This document shows positions 8,260 through 17,415 of a stretch of 64,000 nucleotides of DNA, one piece after another. Each line of letters starts with the position of its first letter. Position 1 is the first letter of the stretch. Under the pieces are notes generated by a model, which was not told the DNA's origin, searched no databases, and saw nothing but the letters and a program-made list of their open reading frames with translations. The translations under genes were made by a program, and so were the position numbers. The DNA is taken from positions 648,269-712,268 of the forward strand of contig NZ_JBFTEH010000001.1 in NCBI RefSeq assembly GCF_041027365.1, in the 5' to 3' direction. The DNA comes from VKMB-3413 sp041027365. GTDB taxonomy: Bacteria > Pseudomonadota > Alphaproteobacteria > Rhizobiales > Rhizobiaceae.

Positions 8260-9101
8260 GTGCGCCACCGCAGGAAGTGCCGCTCGGCGAGCCCGATCAG
8301 CCAGGCCATCGTCAGGCCGAGCACCGACAGGATCGCCACGCCCGCGATCAGCTGGTCGGTCGCCATCAGGCTACCGGCGAGGAGGATGTAGGCGCCGATG
8401 CCGTATTCGGCGCCGATCATCTCGGCCGCGACGAGCAGGATGATCGCGATCGAGACCGAGATGCGGAATCCGGAGAAGATCGCGGGCAGGGCGCCCGGAA
8501 TGATGATCTTGCGCACGATCGACCACCAGGACAGGCCGAAGGACTGGCCCATGCGCACCAGCGTGCGGTCGACATTGTCGACGCCGCCATAGGTGGCGAT
8601 CACGGTCGGGAAGAAGACGCCGAAAAGGATCGTCGCGACCTTCGATCCCTCGCCGATGCCGAACCAGATGACGAACAGCGGCAGGAGCGCGATCTTCGGG
8701 ATCGGGAAGATCGCGTTGACCAGCGGCGACAGCGAGGCGCGCGCGACCGAGAACAGGCCGATCATCAGGCCGACCGAGACGCCGAGGATGGTGCCGCAGG
8801 TCCAGCCGATCACGAGCCGCCAGAGCGAGGCCTCGAGGTGCTTGAACAGCATGCCGCTGACGAGCAGCTGCCAGAAGGCGGCGAAGGCCTCCGAGGGCGC
8901 GGGCAGAACGATCGGGCTGATGAAGCCGGTATCCGATCCCAGTTCCCACAGCCCGATGAGGACGACGAAGACGAGCGGCGCGACGAAGCGGATCGGCCGG
9001 GTCGAGAAGCCGCCGCCGCGATAGGGCACCGGCCGGGCGCCCGCGGGAACGGCAGGCTGCGCCGGCTCTGCCGGCGAGAGCGGAAGCGTCGCGTCAGACA
9101 T
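8256..9101 (-). CDS. ABC transporter permease, NitT/TauT (SsuC-like) family
   Basis: 281 residues with an N-terminal cytoplasmic, Pro-rich stretch of about 35 residues and about six hydrophobic helices. The cytoplasmic loop that contacts the ATPase is visible as RKIIIPGALPAIFSGFRISVSIA (EAA loop). The length and pattern match SsuC/TauC permeases, which import sulfonates, taurine, nitrate, thiamine precursors or aromatic acids. It overlaps the ATPase gene upstream by eight bases and the FAD oxidoreductase gene downstream by four, so the operon is tightly coupled. Confidence 0.88.
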   Translation of the reverse strand: MSDATLPLSPAEPAQPAVPAGARPVPYRGGGFSTRPIRFVAPLVFVVLIGLWELGSDTGFISPIVLPAPSEAFAAFWQLLVSGMLFKHLEASLWRLVIGWTCGTILGVSVGLMIGLFSVARASLSPLVNAIFPIPKIALLPLFVIWFGIGEGSKVATILFGVFFPTVIATYGGVDNVDRTLVRMGQSFGLSWWSIVRKIIIPGALPAIFSGFRISVSIAIILLVAAEMIGAEYGIGAYILLAGSLMATDQLIAGVAILSVLGLTMAWLIGLAERHFLRWRT

Positions 9102-9861
9102 CGGTCAGCTCCATGTCCGCCGCCATCGCCTCGTCGCGCATCAGGTTCCAGAGCCGCTGCTGCACCGCGCCGAGTTCCGCCGCCCGGTTCTTGCGCTCGG
9201 ACAGCTCGATGTCGACCGTGACGATGTCGCGGATGCGGCCCGGCCGGCGCGACAGGACGACGATGCGGTGGCCGAGCCGGACGGCCTCGGCGAGATTGTG
9301 GGTGATGTAGAGCGAGGCGAAGCGTTCGCGCGTCCACAGGTCGACGAGGTCGTCCATCAGCAGTTCGCGGGTCTGGCTGTCCAGCGCCGACAGCGGCTCG
9401 TCCATCAGCATCACGGCCGGATTGACGCTGAGCGCCCGTGCGATCGCGACGCGCTGCTTCATGCCGCCGGAGATCTGCCGCGGATAGGCGTCGGCAAAGT
9501 CCAGGAGCTTGGTGCGCGCCAGGACGTCCGCGACGATCGCGGCGCGCTCGGCTTTCGGCAGCCGGTGGTCCTCCAGCGCCAGCTCGACGTTCCCGGCGAC
9601 GGTACGCCAGGGCAGCAGGGCGAAATCCTGGAAGATGTAGGTGAGGGGGTTCAGCGAGTGCGCCGGCGGGTCGCCCACCTCGTAGACCGTCCCGCTGGTC
9701 GGGCGTTCGAGGCCGCCGACGAGGCGCAGGAGGGTCGACTTGCCGCAGCCGGACGGACCGATGACGCAGACGATTTCGCCGGCGCCGACGGAGAAGTCGA
9801 TGTCGCTGAGGACCTCGGTTCCGGCATAGCGGTGGCTGACATGGGATATGGCAAGATGCAT
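9094..9861 (-). CDS. ABC transporter ATP-binding protein, NitT/TauT (SsuB-like) family
   Basis: 255 residues starting MHLAISHVSHRYAG. Walker A is GPSGCGKSTLL, the signature is ISGGMKQRVAIARAL, and Walker B is VMLMDEPLSALD, followed by the H-loop ITHNLAEAV. The start codon at 9859-9861 gives the usual SsuB/TauB length; upstream in-frame sequence belongs to the gene before it. It energises the permease encoded downstream, with which it overlaps, and pairs with the binding protein 53 bases upstream. Confidence 0.9.
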   Translation of the reverse strand: MHLAISHVSHRYAGTEVLSDIDFSVGAGEIVCVIGPSGCGKSTLLRLVGGLERPTSGTVYEVGDPPAHSLNPLTYIFQDFALLPWRTVAGNVELALEDHRLPKAERAAIVADVLARTKLLDFADAYPRQISGGMKQRVAIARALSVNPAVMLMDEPLSALDSQTRELLMDDLVDLWTRERFASLYITHNLAEAVRLGHRIVVLSRRPGRIRDIVTVDIELSERKNRAAELGAVQQRLWNLMRDEAMAADMELTDV

Positions 9862-9914
9862 GGCGGTCTTTCCGGCGGACCGGAGCGTCCCGCAAGACGC
9901 TCCGCCCGCATGTC

Positions 9915-10940
9915 TCACTTCGTCTCGACGAAGCTCTTGTCGACCAGCGTGTCCAGCGAGGCCGAGGCCGGCACGAGCTTCTCCGACTTGAACCAGTCGA
10001 GCTGGTCCTTGACGCTCGACAGGTTCAGCGCCGCATCCGGGCTCAGCCGCATCGCGCCGCCCTGGATTGCCGCCGCCGCGGTCGCATAGTCGCGGTTGGG
10101 ATAGGCGTATTTCGCGATGATCTGCGTCACCGCCTTGGTCTCGGCGGCGCTCGCGGTCTTGTCGACGAGGGCCGCGTTGTAGTCCGCGACGCCGTGCGAG
10201 AACGCCTTCAGGAAGCGCTTCACGATGTCCTTCTTGTCCGCCGCGTTCCCGCTGGAGGTGAAGACCGTCGTCACCTGGTAGTTCGGGATGTAGTCCGCGA
10301 CCTGGCCGATCGATTTCACCTCGCCTCCCTTCGTCAGCATCTCGGCGATGTTCGGCACGATCGTCCAAGCGTCGATCTGGCCGGACTTCAGCGCCGCGAT
10401 CAGCGCGCCGACCTTCTGCAGCGGCACGAGCCGCATGGACTTCAGGTCGAAGCCGGACTTCTCGGCGATCTTCGAGATCATGTAGTGGAAGGAGGAGCCG
10501 GGCTGGGTGATGCCGAAGCTGTGGCCGGCGAGCTTGTCCGGGCTGGTCACCCCCGCGTCGTAGGCCTTCTTCGAGACGAGGATCTCCTCGCCCTTGATGC
10601 CGGGCTGCTCCTCCAGCGCGCCGCCGACGACCTTCACCGCACCCTTCTGAGCCAGGTTGATCAGCCCGCCGGTGATCGCTGTGATGCCGAAGTCGACATC
10701 GCCGGAGGCAATCGCGACGGCCACCGGCTGCGCCGCCTCGAAGAAGGCGAGGTTCACGTCGAGCCCCTCGTCCTTGAAGTAGCCGCGCTCGACCGCGATG
10801 AAGGTCGGCGCATGCGAGGCGAGACGCAGGGCACCGACGGTGATCTTGTCGGCCGCCTGCGCCGCTGTCGCCGAGAGCCCGACGGCGGCGGCGAGAAGGC
10901 CGGCGGCAAGGCCGCGGCGCAGTGAGCGTGTCATAGGCAT
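9915..10940 (-). CDS. Periplasmic substrate-binding protein, NMT1/SsuA-like
   Basis: 341 residues. A signal peptide is evident: basic MPMTRSLRRG, a hydrophobic core and an AAQAA cleavage region at about residues 25-30. The mature part starts with KITVGALRLASHAPTFIAVERGYFKDEGLDV, the typical first strand and helix of NMT1/SsuA-like binding proteins. Later segments such as QKVGALIAALKSGQIDAWTI fit the family. It would capture the ligand in the periplasm for the downstream permease and ATPase. The ligand is not identifiable. It is first in the operon, 52 bases after the divergently controlled GntR gene on the same strand. Confidence 0.88.
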   Translation of the reverse strand: MPMTRSLRRGLAAGLLAAAVGLSATAAQAADKITVGALRLASHAPTFIAVERGYFKDEGLDVNLAFFEAAQPVAVAIASGDVDFGITAITGGLINLAQKGAVKVVGGALEEQPGIKGEEILVSKKAYDAGVTSPDKLAGHSFGITQPGSSFHYMISKIAEKSGFDLKSMRLVPLQKVGALIAALKSGQIDAWTIVPNIAEMLTKGGEVKSIGQVADYIPNYQVTTVFTSSGNAADKKDIVKRFLKAFSHGVADYNAALVDKTASAAETKAVTQIIAKYAYPNRDYATAAAAIQGGAMRLSPDAALNLSSVKDQLDWFKSEKLVPASASLDTLVDKSFVETK

Positions 10941-10992
10941 TCTGTTTCCTCCCAGTGGATCAAGTCGATGTCCGCCGCTTCGGCGGCGCGGT

Positions 10993-11655
10993 TCAGCTGC
11001 GGCCGAGGCCGCCGGTGATGTGGGACGTCAGGCTGGCCACCGCCGCCTCGCGATCGCGCCGCAGCACGGCTTCGAGGATCCGGTCGTGAGCCGTTCGGCT
11101 CGCCCCGAAATCGGTGCGGCCCTCGCGGAGCGCGGCGAGCCGGAAGCGGCTGCTCTGATCGTAGAGCCGGTCGTGAAAGCCGATCAGGCGGGGCGAGCCG
11201 CTCGCCGCGATCAGCGCCTTGTGGAACGCCTTGTTGGCAGCCTCCCAGTCGAGGGCGAATTCGAGCGGCGCTTCCTCGAGCCTGTCCTCGATCCGCGAGA
11301 GCTTGTGGCGCGCCGCGACGACGTGCCCCTCCCACTCGACGTCGCCGTGCTCCAGCGACCAGCCGATCCCGATCGTCTCGACCTCGCGGCGCAGCCGGGT
11401 AATGTCCTTCAGGTCCGCCTCGGTCGCGGAGGCGACGCGGAAGCCCTTCTGGGCGAGGGCCTCGACCAGGCCTTCGGCGGTCAGGAGACTCAGCGCCTCG
11501 CGCAGCGAATGGGCGCTGCCGCTGTAGCGCGCCCGCAATTCCTCGATCTTCAGCCGCGAGCCGGGCGTCAGCGTGCCGAAGGCGATGTCCCGCCGCAGAG
11601 AGGCGGCGATCAGTCCGACGACGGTGCTGTCTGCAGGGCTCTTGCGGCCGAACAT
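10993..11655 (-). CDS. GntR-family regulator, FCD (FadR-like) subfamily
   Basis: 220 residues from the ATG at 11653-11655; a TTG nine codons upstream (11680-11682) is also possible. The N-terminal winged helix contains GTLTPGSRLKIEELRARY and SLREALSLLTAEGLVEAL. The all-helical FCD effector domain follows, with metal-binding-type His residues (ANKAFHKALIAASG, SLTSHITGG). FCD regulators respond to small carboxylates. It precedes the ABC transporter on the same strand and lies head-to-head with the AroE-like gene, so it likely controls both units. Confidence 0.87.
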   Translation of the reverse strand: MFGRKSPADSTVVGLIAASLRRDIAFGTLTPGSRLKIEELRARYSGSAHSLREALSLLTAEGLVEALAQKGFRVASATEADLKDITRLRREVETIGIGWSLEHGDVEWEGHVVAARHKLSRIEDRLEEAPLEFALDWEAANKAFHKALIAASGSPRLIGFHDRLYDQSSRFRLAALREGRTDFGASRTAHDRILEAVLRRDREAAVASLTSHITGGLGRS

Positions 11656-11741
11656 TCGTGGCGCACTCTTCAAAATCTCCAACGATCCGCATAAACATCA
11701 GCGAAGCGAACGATGTCAAACCCGCCGCCGGAGGAGTGTTC

Positions 11742-12578
11742 ATGCCGATCGCCGGCGCCACGCGGATCGTGCCGATGATCGGCTCGCCCATCGCGCAGGT
11801 CCGCTCGCCCATCCTGTTCAACCGGATCTTCTCGGGCGACGGCGCGGACGCGCGCGCCGTCGTGCCGCTGGAGGTGCAGCCCAACCATCTGGATGCCTTC
11901 TTCGCGCTCTTGCGGGGTGCCGGCAACTGCGATGGCGTGATCCTGACGATCCCGCACAAGGAGCCGGCGTTCGAGCTGGTGGACAGCATGAGCGAACGCG
12001 CCCGGGCGCTGGAAGCGGTGAACGTCGTGCGGCGCGAGCCGGATGGGCGGCTCGTCGGCGACATGGTCGACGGCGTCGGGTTCTGGGCCGCGGCGGACGA
12101 GGCCGGCTTCTGCCCGGCGGGGAAGACGCTTGTGCTGGCCGGCGCCGGCGCGGCGGGAACGGCGATCGCGCTCGCCTTCGCGCAAGGGGGCGGGCGCGCC
12201 GTCCGAATCCTCGACAGCGAGCCCCGGCGCATCGATCGCCTGGCCGAGAAGCTGGCCGGCAGCGGCTGTGCCGTCGAGGCGTTGAGCGACGCGCGATGGG
12301 CGGAGGTCGAGGCCGTGGTCAATGCGACGCCGGTCGGCATGGCCTATCGCCCGGGTTCGCTGTTTTCGGACGATCAGCTGGCGTGCCTGCCGGCGGACGG
12401 CATGGTCGGCGACGCGATCACCGAGCCCGCGGAAACGGCGCTCCTGCGCGCCGCGCGCGCCCGCGGCCTCGCAGCGGTCGACGGCCACGCGATGGCCGCC
12501 GGCCAGTTCCGCGCCATGTACGCGTTCCTCTATCCGGGGGAGGCGGCTCCGGCGCTGGCGGGCGAAGCGGTCGGATGA
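11742..12578 (+). CDS. Shikimate/quinate dehydrogenase-like protein (AroE family)
   Basis: 278 residues, the usual AroE length. The N-terminal substrate domain has MIGSPIAQVRSP and the catalytic-Lys motif LTIPHK. The Rossmann segment is LVLAGAGAAGTAIALAFA, and VNATPVGM lies before the C-terminal region. Start at 11742 was chosen for GGAGGA at 11730-11735. Many genomes carry such paralogues beside the biosynthetic aroE; they often act on quinate, shikimate or unknown hydroxy acids. It is divergent from a GntR regulator and ABC transporter, which favours a catabolic role. The exact substrate is unknown. Confidence 0.83.
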   Translation: MPIAGATRIVPMIGSPIAQVRSPILFNRIFSGDGADARAVVPLEVQPNHLDAFFALLRGAGNCDGVILTIPHKEPAFELVDSMSERARALEAVNVVRREPDGRLVGDMVDGVGFWAAADEAGFCPAGKTLVLAGAGAAGTAIALAFAQGGGRAVRILDSEPRRIDRLAEKLAGSGCAVEALSDARWAEVEAVVNATPVGMAYRPGSLFSDDQLACLPADGMVGDAITEPAETALLRAARARGLAAVDGHAMAAGQFRAMYAFLYPGEAAPALAGEAVG

Positions 12579-12610
12579 GCGGCGGCGGGCGCGGTGCGAA
12601 AGGCTCTATC

Positions 12611-13015
12611 ATGATGATCGACGGCGGGTGTCATTGCGGCGAGATCACCTACCGCGCAGAGATCGACCCCGAGGCGGTCTCGATCTGCCACTGTACCGAC
12701 TGTCAGACGCTCAGCGGTTCGCCCTACCGGGTCTCGGTCGTCGCGGACCGCGACAGGGTGACGGTGTCAGCCGGCGAGCCCGCCCTCTATGTCAAGACCG
12801 CCGACAGCGGCCGCAAGCGCCTCCAGTATTTCTGCCGCACCTGCGGCTCGCCCCTCTTCACCACCGGCGAGGGTGAGCAGGCGGACCGCTGGGGCATTCG
12901 CTGGGGAAGCATTCGCCAGCGCTCGGAGCTTCGGCCCAGCAAGCAGATCTGGTGCCGCTCCGCCGCTCCGTGGACTGCGGACATCGCCGACCTCCCGGCC
13001 AGTCCGCAACGCTGA
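12611..13015 (+). CDS. GFA (CENP-V)-family zinc-binding protein
   Basis: 134 residues starting MMIDGGCHCGEITY. Zinc-binding cysteines appear as CHCG, ICHCTDCQ and CRTCGSPLF, the full set expected for the glutathione-dependent formaldehyde-activating enzyme fold. Most members of this family have no proven catalytic role. It follows the AroE-like gene by 32 bases and may be co-transcribed with it. The protein is probably a small cytoplasmic zinc protein. Confidence 0.85.
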   Translation: MMIDGGCHCGEITYRAEIDPEAVSICHCTDCQTLSGSPYRVSVVADRDRVTVSAGEPALYVKTADSGRKRLQYFCRTCGSPLFTTGEGEQADRWGIRWGSIRQRSELRPSKQIWCRSAAPWTADIADLPASPQR

Positions 13016-13270
13016 CAGGAGGCCGCCGCGCCTGCATCGCTCGCGGTAGAAATGCCGGCTTCGACGCGCGGTGAACGATATCGAAGACGGTCCTCTCGCG
13101 GAGCGGGTCCAGAGGCTTGCCGCCGTGCAGAGGCAGGCCGCCGCTGGAGGACGCTTGGCACGAATATCAACTGGTGTTCATAACCGCCGAACTCGCGGCC
13201 GGAGGACCTTCCCAACGCCACTGACATACCGTCTGGACCCTCCGATGGGCGCAAGCCAGAGGCACGCGGC

Positions 13271-14416
13271 TCAACGACTTGTTCGCTTGCCTGCGACAAT
13301 GTCGTCGACGACCTCGAGATAACGGCGGATAACGATCCCTTCGTCGAACTCGCGTTCCATCTTGGCGCGACCGGCTGCGCCCATCGATCTTCGGTTCGCG
13401 GGAGGAAGCCGGATCATCGCCAGCATTTTTTCCGCCAGATCCTGCGCATCTCGCGGCTTGCACAAGTATCCGTTCACGCCGTGATCGACCACATTGCGGC
13501 AACCTATCCAATCGGTGGTGACGATAGGCTTACCCATGGCGGCAGCTTCCAGAAGACTTCTCGGAGTTCCTTCGCGGTAGAATGACGGCAAGACCACGCA
13601 GTCTGCGCGGGAAAGGTGCGGCCGGACATCGTCTGTGACGCCGAGATAGTCAATCAGGCCTTCGGATACCCATTCCTCCACCTTGCAGCGAGGAATTGCT
13701 GCTCGATTATCCACCTCCAGAAACCCGAGCAACTCGAATCGCGTATCCGGTTCCTGTCGCAGCACGATCCTGGCCGCTTCCACATACTCCCTCACGCCCT
13801 TGTCCCAGAGAAGGCGTCCGACAAGGAGAAAGCGGAACGGCTGCGGAAGCTCCTCCGTAGGGGCGGGCCCCGACGAAAACCGAGCGAGGTCGATGCCCGA
13901 CCCCGGGATAAGGCCTGTCTGCCCCATCCGCACCAGCTTCTCGGCCACGAAGAGCCGACGGTCTTCCTCATTCTGGAAGAATACCGTGTGCGACCGCCGA
14001 AGCGAAACCCGGTAAAGTGCCTTTACCAGCCGCAAAAGCCAGGTGTCGGAGTGGAAGGCGGTCCCCAGGCCGGAAATGTTATTGACGACAGGAATGCCAA
14101 GGATGTGCGCCACCAGCGACCCATAGACGTTCGGCTTGATCGTGTAGCCAAGAAAGACGTCGGGGCGCTCGCGACGCAGGAGGCGCCAGTATCGGCTCAT
14201 CAGCAGGAGATCCCGAACCGGTGAGCTCCCCTTGTTGTCCATCGGCAGCGGAATGTAGCGGCAACCGAGAGAAGTCAGTCGGGGCTCGTACTGATCAGGC
14301 GGGGTTGCGGCGATGACCTCGAAACCGCTGTCGATCAGCGCCCTGATGACGCCTGCTCGAAAGTTGTAGACGTTCCAGGCGCTGTTGATGGAAAGGAAAA
14401 TTCGAGGTCGCGTCAT
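13271..14416 (-). CDS. GT4-family glycosyltransferase (PglA/WbnK-like)
   Basis: 381 residues with a GT-B fold. The N-terminus RIFLSINSAWNVYNFRAGVI, then VFLGYTIKPNVYGS and NNISGLGTAF, are typical of bacterial polysaccharide GT4 enzymes. The C-terminal domain has FLLVGRLLWDKGVREYVEAA and the donor-binding FYREGTPRSLLEAAAMGKPIV. It would add a sugar to a lipid-linked or surface polysaccharide. The coding strand is noticeably less GC-rich than its neighbours and is adjacent to an AT-rich non-coding stretch, suggesting acquisition by transfer. It stands alone, without other polysaccharide genes. Confidence 0.87.
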   Translation of the reverse strand: MTRPRIFLSINSAWNVYNFRAGVIRALIDSGFEVIAATPPDQYEPRLTSLGCRYIPLPMDNKGSSPVRDLLLMSRYWRLLRRERPDVFLGYTIKPNVYGSLVAHILGIPVVNNISGLGTAFHSDTWLLRLVKALYRVSLRRSHTVFFQNEEDRRLFVAEKLVRMGQTGLIPGSGIDLARFSSGPAPTEELPQPFRFLLVGRLLWDKGVREYVEAARIVLRQEPDTRFELLGFLEVDNRAAIPRCKVEEWVSEGLIDYLGVTDDVRPHLSRADCVVLPSFYREGTPRSLLEAAAMGKPIVTTDWIGCRNVVDHGVNGYLCKPRDAQDLAEKMLAMIRLPPANRRSMGAAGRAKMEREFDEGIVIRRYLEVVDDIVAGKRTSR

Positions 14417-15305
14417 GGCGATGCATTCAATGCAGGAAGTTGAAGCTGTATGGAAGCCGAGGGAATTCTCTGAACAAAAACCGACGAAAAGCGCCGGATA
14501 TTTGTCGAATAAAGGATGATCGGCATCGCTGCCAGCCGATTCCCATCCTCCATGTGTCGGGAAAGCGCGAGAGCGCACAGAATTTGATCGGGATTGAGTA
14601 CAGGGCCGGCCTGTCGGTCGAATCGGACGGTGATGGCATGATCAGCAACGCGAAAAAGGGGGAAGGGCCCGCCGGATATGTCCACAGTCGCGCCTCGGCG
14701 AATGGAACAGCGAACCGGCGACGAAATGCGAGGAAAGCCGCTGCGTGCAACCCATTCATAGCAATTCTGATGGCTACTCCCTCCAACTCGGGTCGGGCCG
14801 CAGTGTGATATGTCGTCGTCTCGTGACGTCGCGTCCGGGGAGGAAATAGAGCCGAGACCGCCACCCCGGTCCAGATCCCGGCTTTTTGCTTCCGCAAGCG
14901 CAGCTCGTGGGACCAGCAGAATCGCAGCGCGATGGACGAGCGCGGCAGCCGCGACCCGAAACAGAGACGTCGTGGGGGATCCGCCAAGGAGACCTGCCAG
15001 ACCGGCATGGCTGGACCGATCGCGACGCTGCGCCGCGCGTACGGCATGGAAAGACCAGCTGGGAGGTGCAGTCTTCCACTGTCGGAGCCAATCGAGGTCC
15101 TCGAAGCGATCGACGTTTTCATTGGTCTGGCCGTTCAATCAGCGGCGGTAGTCATCCTCGGCGGCGGGCCTCATTCTCTTCCGTCGCTCCATCTGGACGT
15201 GCGGCGGGAGCGACAGCGGGCTCACGCCGGCTTGCGCTTGATATATCTTTGGTCCATCAATTGGATCTTGGTTCGTCTACCTGACGCGGCAAGGAGGAGA
15301 AAAAC
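14417..15305. other. AT-richer gene-free stretch upstream of the LIV-type operon
   Basis: About 890 bases with no frame showing recognisable protein features on either strand, although several long open frames exist. A sampled line at 14461-14520 is about 42 percent GC, against clearly higher values around it. It likely holds remnants that came in with the neighbouring glycosyltransferase gene. The right end holds the promoter of the LIV-type operon, a TGATATATC motif at 15239-15247, and a strong ribosome site AAGGAGGAG just before 15306. Confidence 0.45.
15239..15248. promoter_or_regulatory. Candidate GntR operator upstream of the LIV-type ABC operon
   Basis: TGATATATCT, one mismatch from the perfect palindrome TGATATATCA, 58 bases upstream of the binding-protein start codon. 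Related copies occur at 25651-25660 (TGATATATGA) and, inverted, at 26792-26801 (AGATATATCA), before the second DapA-like gene and before the GntR gene. The shared 11-mer TGATATATCTT occurs here and, inverted, at the third site. Confidence 0.5.
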
Positions 15306-16421
15306 ATGCTCAAACTGACGAAAATTCTGACCGCCGGCGCAGTCGCCGCGCTGATGTCGGCATCTGCAGCCTATGCAGCCGGCACGATCACCATCGGCGT
15401 GCAGGTGCCCACGACCGGTTCCGAGGCGACCTATGGCAAGGACATGGCCAATGCCGTTTCGATCGCTCAGAAGGAAATCAACGCCAAGGGCGGCGTGCTC
15501 GGGAAGAAGCTCGAGATGATCGTCGGCGACAGCGCCTGTGACCCGCAGCAATCCGTGAATGCGGCCGCCAAGCTCGTTTCGCAGAAGGTCGTCGCGGTTG
15601 TTGGCGGTTACTGCTCGGGCGCCACCGTGCCGACATTGAAGATCTATGGCGACGCCAACGTGCCCTTCGTCATCACCGCGGCCAACTCGACCGATCTCAT
15701 TCCGCAGAACCCCGGCAACGCCTTCATGATCAACTCGACGGGCGACGAGCAGGCCAAGAAGGCCGTCGACTTCCTGTCGGGCAAGGGCGTCAAGACGCTC
15801 GCCATCGTCAACGAGGGCGACGCCTATTCGCAGAACCTCGCCGACCTCACCCGCGATGCCTGGAAGAAGGCCGGCAACAAGGTGGTCGCCTACGAAACCG
15901 TCAACAAGGGCGAGCAGGACTATTCCGCCATCGTCACGGCGATCAAGGCGGCCAACCCGGATGCCGTGTTCTGGACGGCGTATTACGCCGATGGCGGCCT
16001 GCTGATCCGCCAGCTCCGCCAGTCCGGCTACCAGGGCAAGATCGCTGTCGGAGACGGCTCGAATTCGAGCAAGCTGTTCGACATCGCCGGCCGTGCCGCC
16101 GAGGGCGTCTATGCCTTCTCCAACCCGATCGCCGAGTTCCTGCCGAAGGCGAAGGACTTCATCAAGACCTACAAGAAGGACTACGGCTCTGCTCCCGGCC
16201 CGTATGCGCCGCTGACCTATGACGGCATGCGCCTCGTCGCCTGGGCCATCGACAAGGCCGGCTCGACCAAGCCGGATGCGATCGAGAAGGCGCTGGCTTC
16301 TGCCGACAACCAGGAGTGGCTGGCCGGCCCGATCTCCTTCACCAAGAAGAATACGCTCGCCCGCTCGAACTTCATCGTGCTCGAAGGCAAGGGCGGCGCC
16401 TGGACGCGCGCCGACAAGTAG
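15306..16421 (+). CDS. LIV-type (HAAT) ABC substrate-binding protein
   Basis: 371 residues with a signal peptide (MLKLTKILTAGAVAALMS, cleavage near AAYAA). The mature protein begins with TITIGVQVPTTGSEATYGKDM and has the family's paired cysteines (SACDPQQSV, GGYCSGATVP). This is a periplasmic LivJ-like protein. Neighbouring genes for hydroxyproline-type enzymes suggest that the ligand is a hydroxyproline, proline or betaine derivative rather than leucine. It is the first gene of a five-gene transporter and is followed by a stable stem-loop, as often seen for highly expressed binding proteins. Confidence 0.92.
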   Translation: MLKLTKILTAGAVAALMSASAAYAAGTITIGVQVPTTGSEATYGKDMANAVSIAQKEINAKGGVLGKKLEMIVGDSACDPQQSVNAAAKLVSQKVVAVVGGYCSGATVPTLKIYGDANVPFVITAANSTDLIPQNPGNAFMINSTGDEQAKKAVDFLSGKGVKTLAIVNEGDAYSQNLADLTRDAWKKAGNKVVAYETVNKGEQDYSAIVTAIKAANPDAVFWTAYYADGGLLIRQLRQSGYQGKIAVGDGSNSSKLFDIAGRAAEGVYAFSNPIAEFLPKAKDFIKTYKKDYGSAPGPYAPLTYDGMRLVAWAIDKAGSTKPDAIEKALASADNQEWLAGPISFTKKNTLARSNFIVLEGKGGAWTRADK

Positions 16422-16436
16422 GCGCATCGCAGGACA

Positions 16437-16462
16437 GGCTGGCGTTCCACCGAGCGCCAGCC
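16437..16462 (+). terminator. Intercistronic stem-loop after the LIV-type binding protein gene
   Basis: GGCTGGCG at 16437-16444 pairs with CGCCAGCC at 16455-16462 around a 10-base loop. It sits in the 79-base gap before the permease gene. It has no T run, so partial termination or mRNA stabilisation, giving more binding protein than membrane components, is the likely role. Confidence 0.6.
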
Positions 16463-16500
16463 TCTTGAGGGAGCGGCCGCAGTCGGGCGGGGGGAATCCG

Positions 16501-17415
16501 ATGAGCCTTTTCGACATCATCTGCCACCAGCTGGTCAACGGGCTGGTACTCGGCGCCTTCTACGCGCTGGTGGCGCTCGGCTACACGATGATCTTCGGTG
16601 TCATCAAGCTTCTGAATTTCGCGCATGGCGACCTGTACATGGTCGGCGGGTTCATCGGCTTCATCGTTCTGTCGGCGATTTCCAGCGTCGTCGGCGGCGA
16701 CTGGTTCGGCATCTTCGTCGCCATGTTCCTGTCGATGATCGCCGTCGGCTGCCTCGGCGTCGTCATCGAGCGGGTCGCCTATCATCCGATGCTCAAGGCG
16801 CCGCGCCTGTCGATCCTGATCACGGCGCTCGCCGTTTCCCTCGTTCTACAGAATTCCGTGCTCGCCCTGACCGGTGGCCAGTACACCGCATTCAGTACCG
16901 ATCTCGGCTTCGGCGGTGTCAATCTCGGCAGCGTGTTCATCAGCTACAACCAGATGGTGCTCGTCGCCACGGCAGCCGTCCTGATGATCGCGCTCGAAAC
17001 CTTCGTTACCCGCACGCAGTACGGCCGCGCCATGCGCGCCGTCGCGATCGATCAGAACATGTGCGAACTGATGGGGATCAACGTATCCGTCATCATCGCC
17101 GTCACTTTCTTCATCGGCTCGGCGCTGGCCGCAGCTGCCGGCACCATGGCCGGCGCCTATTACGGCTCGATCTGGTATTTCATGGGCTTTCTCATCGGGC
17201 TCAAGGCCTTCACGGCGGCCGTCATCGGCGGCATCGGCTCGATTCCCGGTGCCATGCTCGGAGGTCTGATTCTGGGACTTCTCGAAGCGTTCGGGACGCA
17301 GGTTCCCGGAATCGGCAGCGAGTGGAAGGACGTCTTCACCTTCGCCGTCCTCATTCTGGTGCTTGTCTTCAAGCCGACGGGCCTTCTCGGCAAGTCCGAG
17401 CAGGAGCGCATGTGA
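16501..17415 (+). CDS. LIV-type ABC transporter permease (LivH-like)
   Basis: 304 residues beginning MSLFDIICHQLVNGLVLGAFYALVAL, with LNFAHGDLYM, the conserved LivH motif. About eight hydrophobic helices are visible. The conserved GSALAAAAGTMAGAYY and GGIGSIPGAMLGG segments mark the ATPase contact region. It forms the inner-membrane pore with the LivM-like protein encoded next; stop and start overlap by one base (TGATG). Earlier in-frame codons belong to the previous gene's shadow, so the ATG at 16501 is secure. Confidence 0.92.
   Translation: MSLFDIICHQLVNGLVLGAFYALVALGYTMIFGVIKLLNFAHGDLYMVGGFIGFIVLSAISSVVGGDWFGIFVAMFLSMIAVGCLGVVIERVAYHPMLKAPRLSILITALAVSLVLQNSVLALTGGQYTAFSTDLGFGGVNLGSVFISYNQMVLVATAAVLMIALETFVTRTQYGRAMRAVAIDQNMCELMGINVSVIIAVTFFIGSALAAAAGTMAGAYYGSIWYFMGFLIGLKAFTAAVIGGIGSIPGAMLGGLILGLLEAFGTQVPGIGSEWKDVFTFAVLILVLVFKPTGLLGKSEQERM

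Noticed and set aside
14413..15138. Possible genes of about 230-240 codons on the minus strand in the AT-rich gap
   Set aside because: Two overlapping frames of equal length show no family motif, no good ribosome site and no coherent hydrophobic or helical pattern.
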